The translations under genes were made by a program, and so were the position numbers. The notes under the pieces were generated by a model that searched no databases, was not told where the DNA came from, and saw nothing but the letters and a program-made list of their open reading frames with translations. Shown one piece after another: positions 7,645-16,564 of a stretch of DNA of 30,528 bases. Origin of the DNA: JBMDXK01 sp048594375 (GTDB lineage Bacteria; Pseudomonadota; Alphaproteobacteria; Rhizobiales; Methylopilaceae); the NCBI GenBank assembly GCA_048594375.1, contig JBMDXK010000011.1, positions 1 to 30,528 of the forward strand. The letters are read 5' to 3'. The first letter of the stretch is position 1. Each line of letters opens with the position of its first letter.

Positions 7645-9444
7645 TTAGCGTGTAAGTCGAATAGGCGAAAACTTCTGAGCAATAAACCGAAAAGCGCTAG
7701 GGAGTTCATTCCCTTGATTTATGCGAATAAAATGTTCTGCGCTTGTAGCGCAGCGGGATAACCCGTTCATGGTTGCAGCCTCCACAACGCCCAGCGCTAC
7801 AACATACAATTCAATGCCTGCTCTTTTTGCATTCGTACACGCCGCATCCATGCGGTTATCCAAAAAAGCTTCGCCGATTTCAAAGAAATTATGGGTATTG
7901 TCATAATCGAGTTTCGGAAATTGACCAAAACGCAGTGTGCCATAGGAAGAATAATGGCTCAGAAACGCACCACCACTTTCAAACATGGTGCCTTGTCCTC
8001 CGTCATCACGCAAAATTTCGTTTCGACCATCACTGAGCAAAACCATCACTTTGGGAACCGACCCGTAAGGGGCTCCTTCTGTGAAAGGCGGTTGCGGTGA
8101 AAGCACCCGCATGCCCCAAGCAATCCCTTCCGCACTGTTTGTTCCAGAGCCGATGTAATGTGTAAGCGATGTGATATTGCTGCGTAACAAATTGTAATTG
8201 TTAGTCAGCGGCACCAGCGGATCAGGGCAGGCTTTATTGGGACCAATGGTATTCGGCCCTGTTTCTGCAATAATTGCTCTGCGCCCATCGTATTTCTTGA
8301 TATTGTATGCACGGCCAAAACCATGCTCATTCATGTTTGTATCAGGATAATAAGGATCATCCGGGATGTAATTATTCACCCCTTCAATAAACAGGGTATG
8401 CCGATCAGAACCATCCGGCCAGAAATATGGGACCCACAAGGTGCGGGGGTCACTCCGATTAGGCGGCGTGTCATTCACATCAAAGGGTATAGGACGGGCT
8501 TCCACGCAGCCTTTCCATTGTGCGCCACCGAGATCACTGAAGAGTCCCCAGTTATGGATATTGCGCGGATTTTTCAGAAAACATGGATCCAGTTCATAAT
8601 CATAAGCTTGTGCGGGCTTAATTCCGAATAATTCATTAAAGCCGGTTTTAATGGCACCAAATGGCAAATGCTCCAGCCAAGTTCCCTCTCTGTCTCTCCC
8701 ACCACTTACGCTATCAATAACACCATCAAATTCGAAAGTTTGATCGCAGGTAGGCAGCGTTATCAAAGGCAAACCCCGCAGATTTATGCCGTTAAATGGA
8801 CTATCCCCGGCTACGTCAACCCACAATTCACGATCACGGGAATTGCCTATATTTACAGCACCCACATAAGGCACCATGGCCACCCGAGCCACCCGATTGG
8901 CACCGCGTGTCGTGATAATATCCACCAATTCCTGCGCAGCAAGACGAAGTTGGTTCATGTGTGGACCCATAGATTCCGTGGTATCCAGCACCATCACCAT
9001 TTCAACAGGCTCTGTGCGATTTTCTGTAGCGGCTGAAACTGCAACGTTCATCGTTTTGATCTGCGCGAGAGCCATAAATGTGGTATCAAGCGTACTGCTA
9101 ATGGAAGCGCTTATACTTTCAGGCTGAACTGCAATCTGGAAGGAAACCGGGCTGGCAAGCTGTGGAATAATACCGCTATCCGTTAACCGTTTGCGTACTT
9201 GCTGCTCAACCCGCGTTTTTACTTCGTTGGGATTGTTAGTTTCTTTCAGGCTGTGAGCGGCAGCCAGAAGACCAGCATCAAGGCTGGACTGCAATTGGGT
9301 TTTCGTACTGGAAAGCCGAAAATAATCAATACCAAGGCCGACCGCAATCACAATAGGAACCATGATAATTGCGCCCAGAATAGCAAACGAACCGCCTTCA
9401 TTTCTGAATGCTTTTACCGCTAACTTTTTAACCTGCCAGCACAT
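7645..9444 (-). CDS. TadG-like pilus-assembly/VWA-domain protein
   Basis: The protein (599 residues from the ATG at 9444) has a short positive N-terminus and one membrane-spanning segment (about residues 19-40), preceded by FRNEGGSFAILGAIIMVP, the signature of the TadE/TadG pseudopilin-like families. A von Willebrand A domain follows, with the MIDAS motif DTTES at about 154-158 in VEMVMVLDTTESM and a later VMVLLSDGRNE. TadG-type proteins are anchored in the inner membrane and act with Tad/Flp pili or the envelope. The GTG 12 bases earlier is also in frame, but AAAGAG directly abuts it; the ATG is spaced correctly from that ribosome site. No other tad or flp gene lies nearby, so a role outside a pilus is possible. 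The stop is followed by the shared terminator. Confidence 0.8.
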   Translation of the reverse strand: MCWQVKKLAVKAFRNEGGSFAILGAIIMVPIVIAVGLGIDYFRLSSTKTQLQSSLDAGLLAAAHSLKETNNPNEVKTRVEQQVRKRLTDSGIIPQLASPVSFQIAVQPESISASISSTLDTTFMALAQIKTMNVAVSAATENRTEPVEMVMVLDTTESMGPHMNQLRLAAQELVDIITTRGANRVARVAMVPYVGAVNIGNSRDRELWVDVAGDSPFNGINLRGLPLITLPTCDQTFEFDGVIDSVSGGRDREGTWLEHLPFGAIKTGFNELFGIKPAQAYDYELDPCFLKNPRNIHNWGLFSDLGGAQWKGCVEARPIPFDVNDTPPNRSDPRTLWVPYFWPDGSDRHTLFIEGVNNYIPDDPYYPDTNMNEHGFGRAYNIKKYDGRRAIIAETGPNTIGPNKACPDPLVPLTNNYNLLRSNITSLTHYIGSGTNSAEGIAWGMRVLSPQPPFTEGAPYGSVPKVMVLLSDGRNEILRDDGGQGTMFESGGAFLSHYSSYGTLRFGQFPKLDYDNTHNFFEIGEAFLDNRMDAACTNAKRAGIELYVVALGVVEAATMNGLSRCATSAEHFIRINQGNELPSAFRFIAQKFSPIRLTR

Positions 9445-9655
9445 ACTCTGCCCCACTCTTTAGCAATTATCAGAATATTATCGCACTATCTGTAAACAAA
9501 ACTCAAAGAGAAAGAGCAGTAATAAAGTGATTGCCTAAGTGGTTAAAATATTATTATATTTGATTCTGAATTTAAGTTATTATAACCGCATCTTAAACAA
9601 CAAGACTGATTGGGAACTTATAGCCCGCATGGTACTTATGCCGTGCTCCCTGCGT

Positions 9656-10636
9656 CTAAACAGTGAGAACAATTTTGCCAATGTGTTGGCTGCTTTCCAT
9701 AAGAGCATGGGCTTTGGCGGCTTCTTGCAATGGAAATGTGGCGGCTATAACCGGCTTAACGGCTTGTGACACAATCAATGGCCAGACGGAGCGCCGGAGT
9801 GCTGTTGCCAGCTCTGCTTTTTGCCTGTGTGTGCGCGGACGCAGCGCCGAACTTTTTACACTCAATTGCCGCGCCATCAGCTTGCCAAGATTAAAACGCT
9901 CAATCACCGCGCCGCCCAGAAACCCAATAATCAAAAGCCTTCCACCGACGCCCAATGATGCAATATTACGCTCGAAATAGGGCGCGCCCACGCAATCGAG
10001 AATAATATCAACGCCCTTACCGTTTGTAAGCGCCTTGATTTCTTCCGCAAAATTCTGTGTGTTATAATTGAAAGCGGCATCGGCTCCCAAGCACAGGCAA
10101 GCCGCACATTTTTCATCCTTTCCGGCTGTAACAAACACTTTTCCGCCCATAGCTTTTACAAGCTGGATGGCTGTAGTGCCAATACCGCTACTGCCTCCAT
10201 GAACCAGAACGGTTTCACCCTTTGCAAAACAGCCGTCTTCAAAAATATTCGCCCAGACTGTAAACAGCGTTTCCGGCAGTGCCGCGGCCTCAACGGCATT
10301 TAAATGTTCTGGCCACGGCAGTATCTGACCCGCTGGCACAGCGCAATAGTCTGCATAACCGCCGCCATTGGTAAGCGCACAGACTTTATCACCCGGAGCA
10401 AAGCCGGATACACCGTTGCCAATGCGCGCTATGGTGCCGGCAATTTCCAAGCCAAGGATGGGGGAGGCATGGGGAGGTAAAGGATATTTGCCCTGCCGCT
10501 GCAAAATATCCGGCCTGTTAACGCCCGCAGCGTCAACCTTTACAAGCACTTCTCCTGCTTGCAATGCGGGGATGGCCGCTTCGCATAAGCGCAAAACATC
10601 TGGCTCTCCGGAAGCCGCATACATAATCTGCCGCAT
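9656..10636 (-). CDS. NAD(P)H quinone oxidoreductase, zinc-independent MDR family (PIG3/Qor type)
   Basis: The 326-residue product is a medium-chain dehydrogenase/reductase without the zinc ligands of alcohol dehydrogenases. The N-terminal catalytic domain reads VKVDAAGVNRPDILQRQGKY, then GLEIAGTIARIG, as in the PIG3/TP53I3-like quinone oxidoreductases that reduce quinones with NADPH. The Rossmann fold carries VHGGSSGIGTTAIQLVKAMG at about residues 144-163, followed by GADAAFNY and KGVDIILDCVG. Its ATG overlaps the TGA of the upstream antiporter gene by one base (TGATG), so translation is likely coupled. A KefF/KefG-like regulatory quinone reductase beside a Kef-type antiporter is known in enterobacteria, but those are flavodoxin-fold proteins; this pairing is similar in logic only. 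Confidence 0.9.
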   Translation of the reverse strand: MRQIMYAASGEPDVLRLCEAAIPALQAGEVLVKVDAAGVNRPDILQRQGKYPLPPHASPILGLEIAGTIARIGNGVSGFAPGDKVCALTNGGGYADYCAVPAGQILPWPEHLNAVEAAALPETLFTVWANIFEDGCFAKGETVLVHGGSSGIGTTAIQLVKAMGGKVFVTAGKDEKCAACLCLGADAAFNYNTQNFAEEIKALTNGKGVDIILDCVGAPYFERNIASLGVGGRLLIIGFLGGAVIERFNLGKLMARQLSVKSSALRPRTHRQKAELATALRRSVWPLIVSQAVKPVIAATFPLQEAAKAHALMESSQHIGKIVLTV

Positions 10637-12588
10637 CAGGGTGTTGTTTTATCGTGAGGTTTATCATCCGTTGATGCAACAGCTTCCTCCGCAACAAGCA
10701 ACCCTTTTTGCGGCAAAGTATCCTCATCATCGGCTTGCGAGGGTGCTGGAGCCAGAATGTCATGAACGACACTGCTGACGGCATTGGCAGCTTGCAGATA
10801 TTCAATCATAGTGCGGGCAATTTCACGTTCGCCCATGATGACCGTGTTCGCGCCAAAACTTTGCAAGTGGCTGATTTCTGCATCGCTGTGGACGCGCGCA
10901 ATAATATCGAGCTCCGGATTAAGCGCACGGGCTTGCTGCACGATCTGACCGGCCTCAAAGGCGTTTGGAACGGCAATCACCAGATGACGCGCACGCTCAA
11001 TATTCGTGGCTTGCAGCACATCGGCCTTGGCTGCATTGCCCATGATAAATTCTACACTGTCGGAGAGCATTTCATTGGGGACTTTGCGGGTTTCATCCAC
11101 TGCAATGAAGGGGATGCCGTTGGCGTAAAGCTTTTCACCCACAATACTGCCAACCCGACCGTAGCCAATAACAATGGTGTGGCCTTCCAGTGTGGACGGC
11201 GTCAGCTGGTAATCATCTTCATTGGCAAGTGTGCTGTCTATGGCGCCAGAAGCACCGGAGGCCGCATTGGTGGCCACAGGCAAAGGCTGCTCCGCTTTGG
11301 CGTCACTGCCACTGAGGTTTACAACCGGAAGCGAAGGAGCAGCACCCGCGGATGCCCCCACCGTTGCGGGTGTTCCGGCCGCCAGAGGTACTTTTTCAAG
11401 ATAAGGCCGCAGACGTCCGACCGCCCAGAACGCTACCGGATTAAGCAGGATGGAAAGAATAGCGCCTGCCAGGATAAAATCACGCCCCTGTTCGGGGAGC
11501 AATTCAAGCTTTACCCCAAGCTCCGCCAGAATGAAGGAAAATTCACCAATCTGCGCAAGGCTTGCAGAAATTGTGAGCGCAGTTGGCACAGGATAACGAA
11601 AGGCAATCACAATAAGATACGCTGCAACCGATTTACCAATCAGAATGATAAAGAGGGTTGCAAGCACCGGCAGCGGATTGTCGATCAGCGTGTGCGGATC
11701 AAACAGCATTCCCACCGAAACAAAGAACAATACTGCAAAGGCATCGCGCAAAGGCAGTGATTCTTCGGCAGCGCGATGGGAGAGCTGGGATTCGCTTAGA
11801 ATCATACCGGCAAAGAATGCTCCCAAGGCCAACGAAACACCGAACAGCTTTGCCGCAGCAAAAGCAACACCCAATGCAATGGCTAAAACAGAAAGCCGAA
11901 ACAGCTCGCGGGAGCCAGTATGCGCAACATAATGCAAGACCCACGGGATAATCCGTCTGCCCACGACCAGCATAAACACCACAAAAGCAGCCACTTTTAA
12001 CAGCGTAATGCCAACAACCGAAGTAAGACTCTGCGATGGCACTGCGGATTCCGGTGTTGTTCCCATAATCCCTGCCACCGCTGGCAACAAAACCAGCGCC
12101 AGCACCATGGCAAGGTCTTCCACAATCAGCCAGCCGACCGCAATTTTGCCTTTTTCAGTTTCAATCAGACGGCGTTCCTGCAAAGCTTTAAGCAGCACAA
12201 CCGTACTGGCCACTGAAAGCGCGAGCCCAAACACCATGCCCGCCACAAGCCCCCAGCCCATCAGCGCGGAAAGCCCAACACCAAGCAGTGTTGCAAAGGA
12301 AATCTGCACCAGCGCGCCCGGCACCGCAATGGCCTTGACGGATAAGAGATCTTTCAGGGAAAAATGCAGCCCCACACCAAACATCAGCAAAATAACGCCA
12401 ATCTCAGCCAGTTCAGGCGCCAGATTCTGGTCTGCCACATAACCAGGCGTAAAAGGCCCCAGCATGATGCCCGCAAAAAGATACCCGACCAGCGGGGGAA
12501 TCCGTATCCTGTTGGCAATAACGCCAAATATGAAGGCAATCCCCAGACCAAAAACAAGGGTATTAATGAGTGGGGTTTCATGTAACAT
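10636..12588 (-). CDS. CPA2-family cation:proton antiporter with TrkA-N domain (YbaL/KefB-like)
   Basis: This 650-residue inner-membrane protein exchanges monovalent cations (probably K+ or Na+) for protons. I start it at the ATG at 12588, because MLHETPLINTLVFGLG matches the YbaL-type N-terminus; a TTG 12 bases earlier is in frame but unlikely. About 12 hydrophobic segments fill residues 1-395, including NRIRIPPLVGYLFAGIMLGP and the conserved LMFGVGLHFSLKDL. A low-complexity Ala/Pro/Ser linker (about 400-455) leads to a Rossmann-type TrkA-N/RCK domain with IVIGYGRVG near 470, which binds a nucleotide and gates transport. No C-terminal TrkA-C is evident. It is the first gene of a two-gene operon with the quinone oxidoreductase. 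A perfect inverted repeat lies in the upstream intergenic region. Confidence 0.92.
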   Translation of the reverse strand: MLHETPLINTLVFGLGIAFIFGVIANRIRIPPLVGYLFAGIMLGPFTPGYVADQNLAPELAEIGVILLMFGVGLHFSLKDLLSVKAIAVPGALVQISFATLLGVGLSALMGWGLVAGMVFGLALSVASTVVLLKALQERRLIETEKGKIAVGWLIVEDLAMVLALVLLPAVAGIMGTTPESAVPSQSLTSVVGITLLKVAAFVVFMLVVGRRIIPWVLHYVAHTGSRELFRLSVLAIALGVAFAAAKLFGVSLALGAFFAGMILSESQLSHRAAEESLPLRDAFAVLFFVSVGMLFDPHTLIDNPLPVLATLFIILIGKSVAAYLIVIAFRYPVPTALTISASLAQIGEFSFILAELGVKLELLPEQGRDFILAGAILSILLNPVAFWAVGRLRPYLEKVPLAAGTPATVGASAGAAPSLPVVNLSGSDAKAEQPLPVATNAASGASGAIDSTLANEDDYQLTPSTLEGHTIVIGYGRVGSIVGEKLYANGIPFIAVDETRKVPNEMLSDSVEFIMGNAAKADVLQATNIERARHLVIAVPNAFEAGQIVQQARALNPELDIIARVHSDAEISHLQSFGANTVIMGEREIARTMIEYLQAANAVSSVVHDILAPAPSQADDEDTLPQKGLLVAEEAVASTDDKPHDKTTP

Positions 12589-12723
12589 AGACGCGCGCAA
12601 CCTCAGAATGTGGAGAAAAAGCAGCTTTATGAGAGAGTGCTTGAACTGGCTCTTGCATTATGGTTGTATGCACTGCTATGAGGCAAGACCTTTTGTGCTT
12701 AAAAACTAAAAAACTATTCCATT

Positions 12724-12743
12724 TTGAGGATATTAATCCTCAA
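12724..12743. promoter_or_regulatory. Perfect inverted repeat, candidate operator upstream of the antiporter
   Basis: TTGAGGAT (12724-12731) and ATCCTCAA (12736-12743) are perfect complements around ATTA. The site is in the divergent region between the antiporter (starts 12588) and the plus-strand genes. No T-run follows, so termination is unlikely. A related TTGAGG...CTCAA repeat lies upstream of the osmoprotectant operon (22984-23008). Confidence 0.4.
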
Positions 12744-12766
12744 TTAAGCATAAATCAGCATCACGC

Positions 12767-13210
12767 ATGGCCAATGTCTGGCTTTTTGTAAGGATCAACC
12801 CGGTGTTTCGCCATTTTCATCTGATTATACGGATGGTTGCTACCTTGTGTGTTGTAACCGGGGTTGGCGGGATTGCGGCGCACCTGCTGCGAAGTGATTC
12901 GGTTGAGGCGCTAACCGTACAAACCTCTTTAGCCGACAAAAAATCGCTTATCGTGGCAAAAAGCCGCGAGCGCACACACAATCAACCGGGCGATTCTGAC
13001 GATATTCTTGCTCAGGATCTCACATCTTATTCGAGCTTTACCCCTTCCCGCCGCAGTAACCACGAAGCGCTTTTGCTCTGTGTTACAGTGCTGCTGCCTG
13101 AAACCCCTTGCCATCCGTCTCGTGCTTGTGGCGCAAAGGGCAATCGCCACCAGCTTTCGGGGACTGCGCCCACCGGATTTTATTCGCGTGCGCCGCCCTG
13201 CCGTGCCTGA
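12767..13210 (+). CDS. Doubtful small membrane-anchored hypothetical protein
   Basis: An ATG-initiated frame of 147 codons lies ahead of secDF. Residues about 22-41 (IRMVATLCVVTGVGGIAAHL) could be a signal anchor, and the middle (residues 45-85) is hydrophilic with normal codon use. The last 50 residues are rich in Cys, His, Pro and Arg, as expected of a non-coding or shifted frame, and no ribosome-binding site precedes the ATG. An ATG at 12833 is an alternative start. I recognise no family; it is not YajC, the usual neighbour of secD. A real gene with a frameshifted 3' end, or no gene at all, is equally possible. Confidence 0.3.
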   Translation: MANVWLFVRINPVFRHFHLIIRMVATLCVVTGVGGIAAHLLRSDSVEALTVQTSLADKKSLIVAKSRERTHNQPGDSDDILAQDLTSYSSFTPSRRSNHEALLLCVTVLLPETPCHPSRACGAKGNRHQLSGTAPTGFYSRAPPCRA

Positions 13211-13296
13211 AATACCCTTCAAGCCCTGAACATGTAGCCTTTTGTGCAACTGTTGGCGGTCCATTTTTCTCTTTGCATTCATCTGGAAATTTCTTT

Positions 13297-15831
13297 ATGC
13301 GCACGTCCCGCTGGAAGCTGTTTTTTTACGGTCTTGTTATTTTCGGGGGCATTCTTTTTGCATTGCCCAATCTGTTCAACGAAGAGCAGCTTAACAAATT
13401 CCCTTCTTGGATACCCAATAAACAGGTGGCCCTGGGTCTTGATCTCAGAGGCGGTTCGCATTTGGTGCTGGAAGTGGATAGCAGCGCTTTACTCAGTGAA
13501 CGCATGGGCAATATGCTTGGTGACGCGCGGCGGGAATTGCGCGAGGCCAATATTCAGGTGCGCTCCTTGCGTCTGAACAACAATGTTCTAAATGTTGTTC
13601 TGCGCGATCCCGCCCAGCAGGATGCCGCAGCAACAGCGCTGCAACGTCTGGGAACATCGGTTGGCTTGCTTTCCTTTGGCGGCGCTGCCAATTCCGATAT
13701 TGCCGTGACACGCGCAGGCAATGATCGCCTGAATGTTGCCATGACAGAAGCCGGTGTGCGCGACAGGGTTACTGCGGCGGTTGAACAAAGCCTTGAAATT
13801 ATTCGCCGCCGTATCGATCAGGTGGGCGTTGCAGAACCAACCATTCAACGGGTGGGCAGCGACCGTATTCTTGTGCAGCTTCCCGGTGTTCAAGATCCGG
13901 CGCGGGTGCGCGATCTGCTGGGAAGTACCGCAAAACTTTCCTTTCATATGGTTGCTGACAGCACAGGCACTGCTCTGCCGCCGGGCGTAAGCATGTTGCC
14001 CGGTACGGATGGAGAAGGCGAAAGCTATCCGGTTTATGACGCTGTGGCGCTGACAGGTGAGCATCTCACCGATGCCCGCGCCGGTTTTGACCAGCAAACC
14101 CGCGAGCCCATTGTTTCTTTCCGGTTTGATACCAGTGGCGCCCGTGCGTTCGCGCAGATTACCCGCGAGAATACGGGACGTCCGTTTGCGATTGTGCTCG
14201 ATGGCAAAGTGCTGAGTGCGCCGGTTATCCGTGAGCCAATCACCGGCGGTTCTGGCCAGATCAGTGGCAATTTCACAGTGCAGCAAGCGTCGGATTTATC
14301 CGCATTGCTGCGTGCCGGTGCATTGCCTGCGCCCTTGCAGGTTATTGAAGAGCGTACCGTGGGTGCTGACCTTGGGGCAGATGCGATTGAACGGGGCATT
14401 GAAAGCGGATTGTGGGGCTTTGTTCTCGTATTCCTGTTTATTCTTGTCCTGTATGGCAGCTGGGGGCTGATTGCCAATTTTGCCTTGCTGTTGAACGTTA
14501 TTCTTACCTTTGGTGCTTTGACCTTGCTGGGCGCAACCCTGACATTGCCGGGTATTGCCGGTATTGTGCTGGGTATTGGCCTAGCGGTGGATGCCAACGT
14601 TTTGATTAACGAGCGTATCCGCGAGGAGTCCCGCAAAGGGCTTGGTGCTGTTGCGGCATTAAACGCGGGTTTTGACCGCGCCTATGCCACAATTATTGAC
14701 TCAAACGTCACCGCTTTAATTGCAACAATGCTGTTGTTTGCCTTCGGCTCCGGTCCTGTCAAAGGCTTTGCCATTACCATGGCCTTGGGGATTGCCATCT
14801 CCATGTTTACAGCGGTTTCGGTGGTGCGGGTTATCATGACTGTGATTGTGCGCAGCCGCAAAATCAAACATTTGAAAATCGAGCCGCTGCTTGGGCTGCA
14901 TTTCATCAAGGACAATACCAAAATCCGCTTTATGCGGGGGCGCTTTGTTGGCCTTGGTATTTCACTCGTGCTTTCAGCGGCTTCCGTGTTCTTGTTCTTT
15001 ACTCCTGGCCTGAATTATGGTGTGGATTTTAAAGGCGGAATCCAGATGGAAGTGCGCACCAAAGGGCCTGCTGATCTGGCAAGTCTGCGCAGCGGTCTGG
15101 AAGGCATGAACATGGGTGAGATCGGCTTGCAGGAATTTGGTGATGAATCCAATGTTCTGTTGCGGGTGGAACGGCAAGAAGGCGGAGAGTCTGCACAGCG
15201 GCAAGCGGTGGAACGTTTACAAGCCAAATTGCAGGAAATAGCACCGGGTTCATCCATCGAACGCACCGAAGTGGTAGGGCCGAAGGTGAGTGGGGAGCTG
15301 GCTTTTGCGGGATTCCTGTCCGTCTTTCTCGCCTCTATCGCCATGCTGATCTATATCTGGGTGCGGTTTGAATGGCCGTTTGCTGTGGGCGCTATCGTTA
15401 CTCTGATATTGGATATCACAAAAACCGTTGGTTTCTTTGCCATCACCGGACTGGATTTTAATCTGACAGCCATTGCCGCCATTCTTACGCTGGTGGGTTA
15501 TTCCGTGAATGACAAGGTTGTAGTCTATGACCGGATGCGCGAAAACATGCGCCTTTATAAACAAATGCCGCTGCGGGAACTGATTGATAAATCCATCAAT
15601 GAAACATTAGCCCGTTCGCTCTATACTTCCATCACAGCGTTGTTGGCGATGTTGCCAATGGCTATCTGGGGGGGAAGTGCTGTGGAAAGCTTCGCTATTC
15701 CAATGGTGTTCGGTATTCTGGTTGCAGCAAGCTCATCTGTGTTTATCGCAGCGCCTATTCTTCTCTTCCTGGGGGATTGGCGCAAGCGCCGCAAAGCTGC
15801 TGAAGGAGAAGGCAAACATGCCATCTCCTGA
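13297..15831 (+). CDS. secDF: Protein-export membrane protein SecDF (SecD and SecF fused)
   Basis: SecDF is an RND-type subunit that uses the proton gradient to pull secreted proteins out of the SecYEG channel on the periplasmic side. The 844-residue chain holds a complete SecD half: an N-terminal membrane segment (about 7-25), the KQVALGLDLRGGSHLVLEVD start of the P1 domain near 45-65, the P1 head with GDRILVQLPGVQD-like text, and transmembrane segments with GLAVDANVLINERIREE near 430. A complete SecF half starts near residue 548, with NYGVDFKGGIQMEV near 575 and VGYSVNDKVVVYDRMRENM near 735. The ATG at 13297 follows a weak GGA. Fused SecDF is usual in Bacillus and in some Alphaproteobacteria; separate genes are usual in most Gram-negatives. 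It overlaps exoD by 14 bases. Confidence 0.97.
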   Translation: MRTSRWKLFFYGLVIFGGILFALPNLFNEEQLNKFPSWIPNKQVALGLDLRGGSHLVLEVDSSALLSERMGNMLGDARRELREANIQVRSLRLNNNVLNVVLRDPAQQDAAATALQRLGTSVGLLSFGGAANSDIAVTRAGNDRLNVAMTEAGVRDRVTAAVEQSLEIIRRRIDQVGVAEPTIQRVGSDRILVQLPGVQDPARVRDLLGSTAKLSFHMVADSTGTALPPGVSMLPGTDGEGESYPVYDAVALTGEHLTDARAGFDQQTREPIVSFRFDTSGARAFAQITRENTGRPFAIVLDGKVLSAPVIREPITGGSGQISGNFTVQQASDLSALLRAGALPAPLQVIEERTVGADLGADAIERGIESGLWGFVLVFLFILVLYGSWGLIANFALLLNVILTFGALTLLGATLTLPGIAGIVLGIGLAVDANVLINERIREESRKGLGAVAALNAGFDRAYATIIDSNVTALIATMLLFAFGSGPVKGFAITMALGIAISMFTAVSVVRVIMTVIVRSRKIKHLKIEPLLGLHFIKDNTKIRFMRGRFVGLGISLVLSAASVFLFFTPGLNYGVDFKGGIQMEVRTKGPADLASLRSGLEGMNMGEIGLQEFGDESNVLLRVERQEGGESAQRQAVERLQAKLQEIAPGSSIERTEVVGPKVSGELAFAGFLSVFLASIAMLIYIWVRFEWPFAVGAIVTLILDITKTVGFFAITGLDFNLTAIAAILTLVGYSVNDKVVVYDRMRENMRLYKQMPLRELIDKSINETLARSLYTSITALLAMLPMAIWGGSAVESFAIPMVFGILVAASSSVFIAAPILLFLGDWRKRRKAAEGEGKHAIS

Positions 15832-16486
15832 ACCTGCTGATACCCGATTACCAACTGTTACAGAAAAGAAAAAACACACCCATAAAAAATTGTCGGAAAC
15901 CCTGGTTGAGATTGCCGCTGATAGCAGTTCTGAAAGGCTTATGATCCGTGATCTCATGCGGGAGCTGCGTGACAGAGCATTCGGAGCGCTGTTGTTTATC
16001 TTTGCCATTCCAACGGTGTTGCCTGCGCCGCCGGGGCTTTCTGCGGTTGTGGGCGCACCGTTGATTTTTCTGAGCTTGCAACTGATGTTAGGGCGCAAAG
16101 CGCCCTGGCTTCCCGGTATTATTGCAGACCGCTCAATAGCAAGGAAAGATTTTGCCATCATTGTGGCCAAAGCTTTGCCGTGGCTTCAGAAGATTGAACG
16201 GTTGCTGAAACCAAGAATGGGTCTTTGCATCAATCCCCCGTTTGAGCGCGTCATTGGTGCGGTATGTTTTTTGCTGGCAGCAATTGTTTTTCTGCCAATT
16301 CCGCTTGGCAACATGCTGCCATCGTTTGCTATTTGCCTGCTCTCCCTGGCTATTATTGAACGGGATGGCTTGCTTTCTCTTATCGGGCTGCTCACAGCCG
16401 TTTTTTCTGTTGTGATTGTCTGGGCATTTCTTACTGCGCTGATTAAAAGTGTGGTGTATGTTGTCACGAAATTTTTATTTACCTGA
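15818..16486 (+). CDS. exoD: ExoD-family exopolysaccharide synthesis membrane protein
   Basis: The 222-residue product has a polar N-terminus (about 1-45) followed by the ExoD core: RDLMRELRDRAFGALLFIFA, then the Pro-rich PTVLPAPPGLSAVVGAPLIF, a short helix with LGRKAPWLP, and two to three further hydrophobic segments to the C-terminus (FLLAAIVFLPIPLGNMLPSF). ExoD was defined in Sinorhizobium meliloti, where mutants have altered exopolysaccharide and poor nodule invasion; the molecular role is unclear. GGAG lies before the ATG at 15818, which is inside the 3' end of secDF in a different frame, so the two are translated from one transcript and probably coupled. No other polysaccharide genes are near. 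Confidence 0.85.
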   Translation: MPSPEPADTRLPTVTEKKKHTHKKLSETLVEIAADSSSERLMIRDLMRELRDRAFGALLFIFAIPTVLPAPPGLSAVVGAPLIFLSLQLMLGRKAPWLPGIIADRSIARKDFAIIVAKALPWLQKIERLLKPRMGLCINPPFERVIGAVCFLLAAIVFLPIPLGNMLPSFAICLLSLAIIERDGLLSLIGLLTAVFSVVIVWAFLTALIKSVVYVVTKFLFT

Positions 16487-16510
16487 AAAACGTAACCGAA
16501 TGAAGGAGGC

Positions 16511-16516
16511 TATAAT
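16511..16516 (+). promoter_or_regulatory. Consensus -10 hexamer upstream of the CBS-domain gene
   Basis: A perfect TATAAT lies about 50 bases before the ATG at 16565, in the 78-base gap after exoD. No good -35 is found at 16-18 bases upstream, so the call is tentative. If real, it lets the following gene be transcribed apart from secDF-exoD. Confidence 0.3.
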
Positions 16517-16564
16517 CCAGCTTGCAGCGCGTGTGGTGTCTGTGGGGAAGATTATAAAAATAAA

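Noticed and set aside
12929..13282. 117-codon minus-strand frame opposite the secDF leader region
   Set aside because: Arg/Lys/Cys-rich composition typical of an antisense shadow, with no ribosome-binding site.
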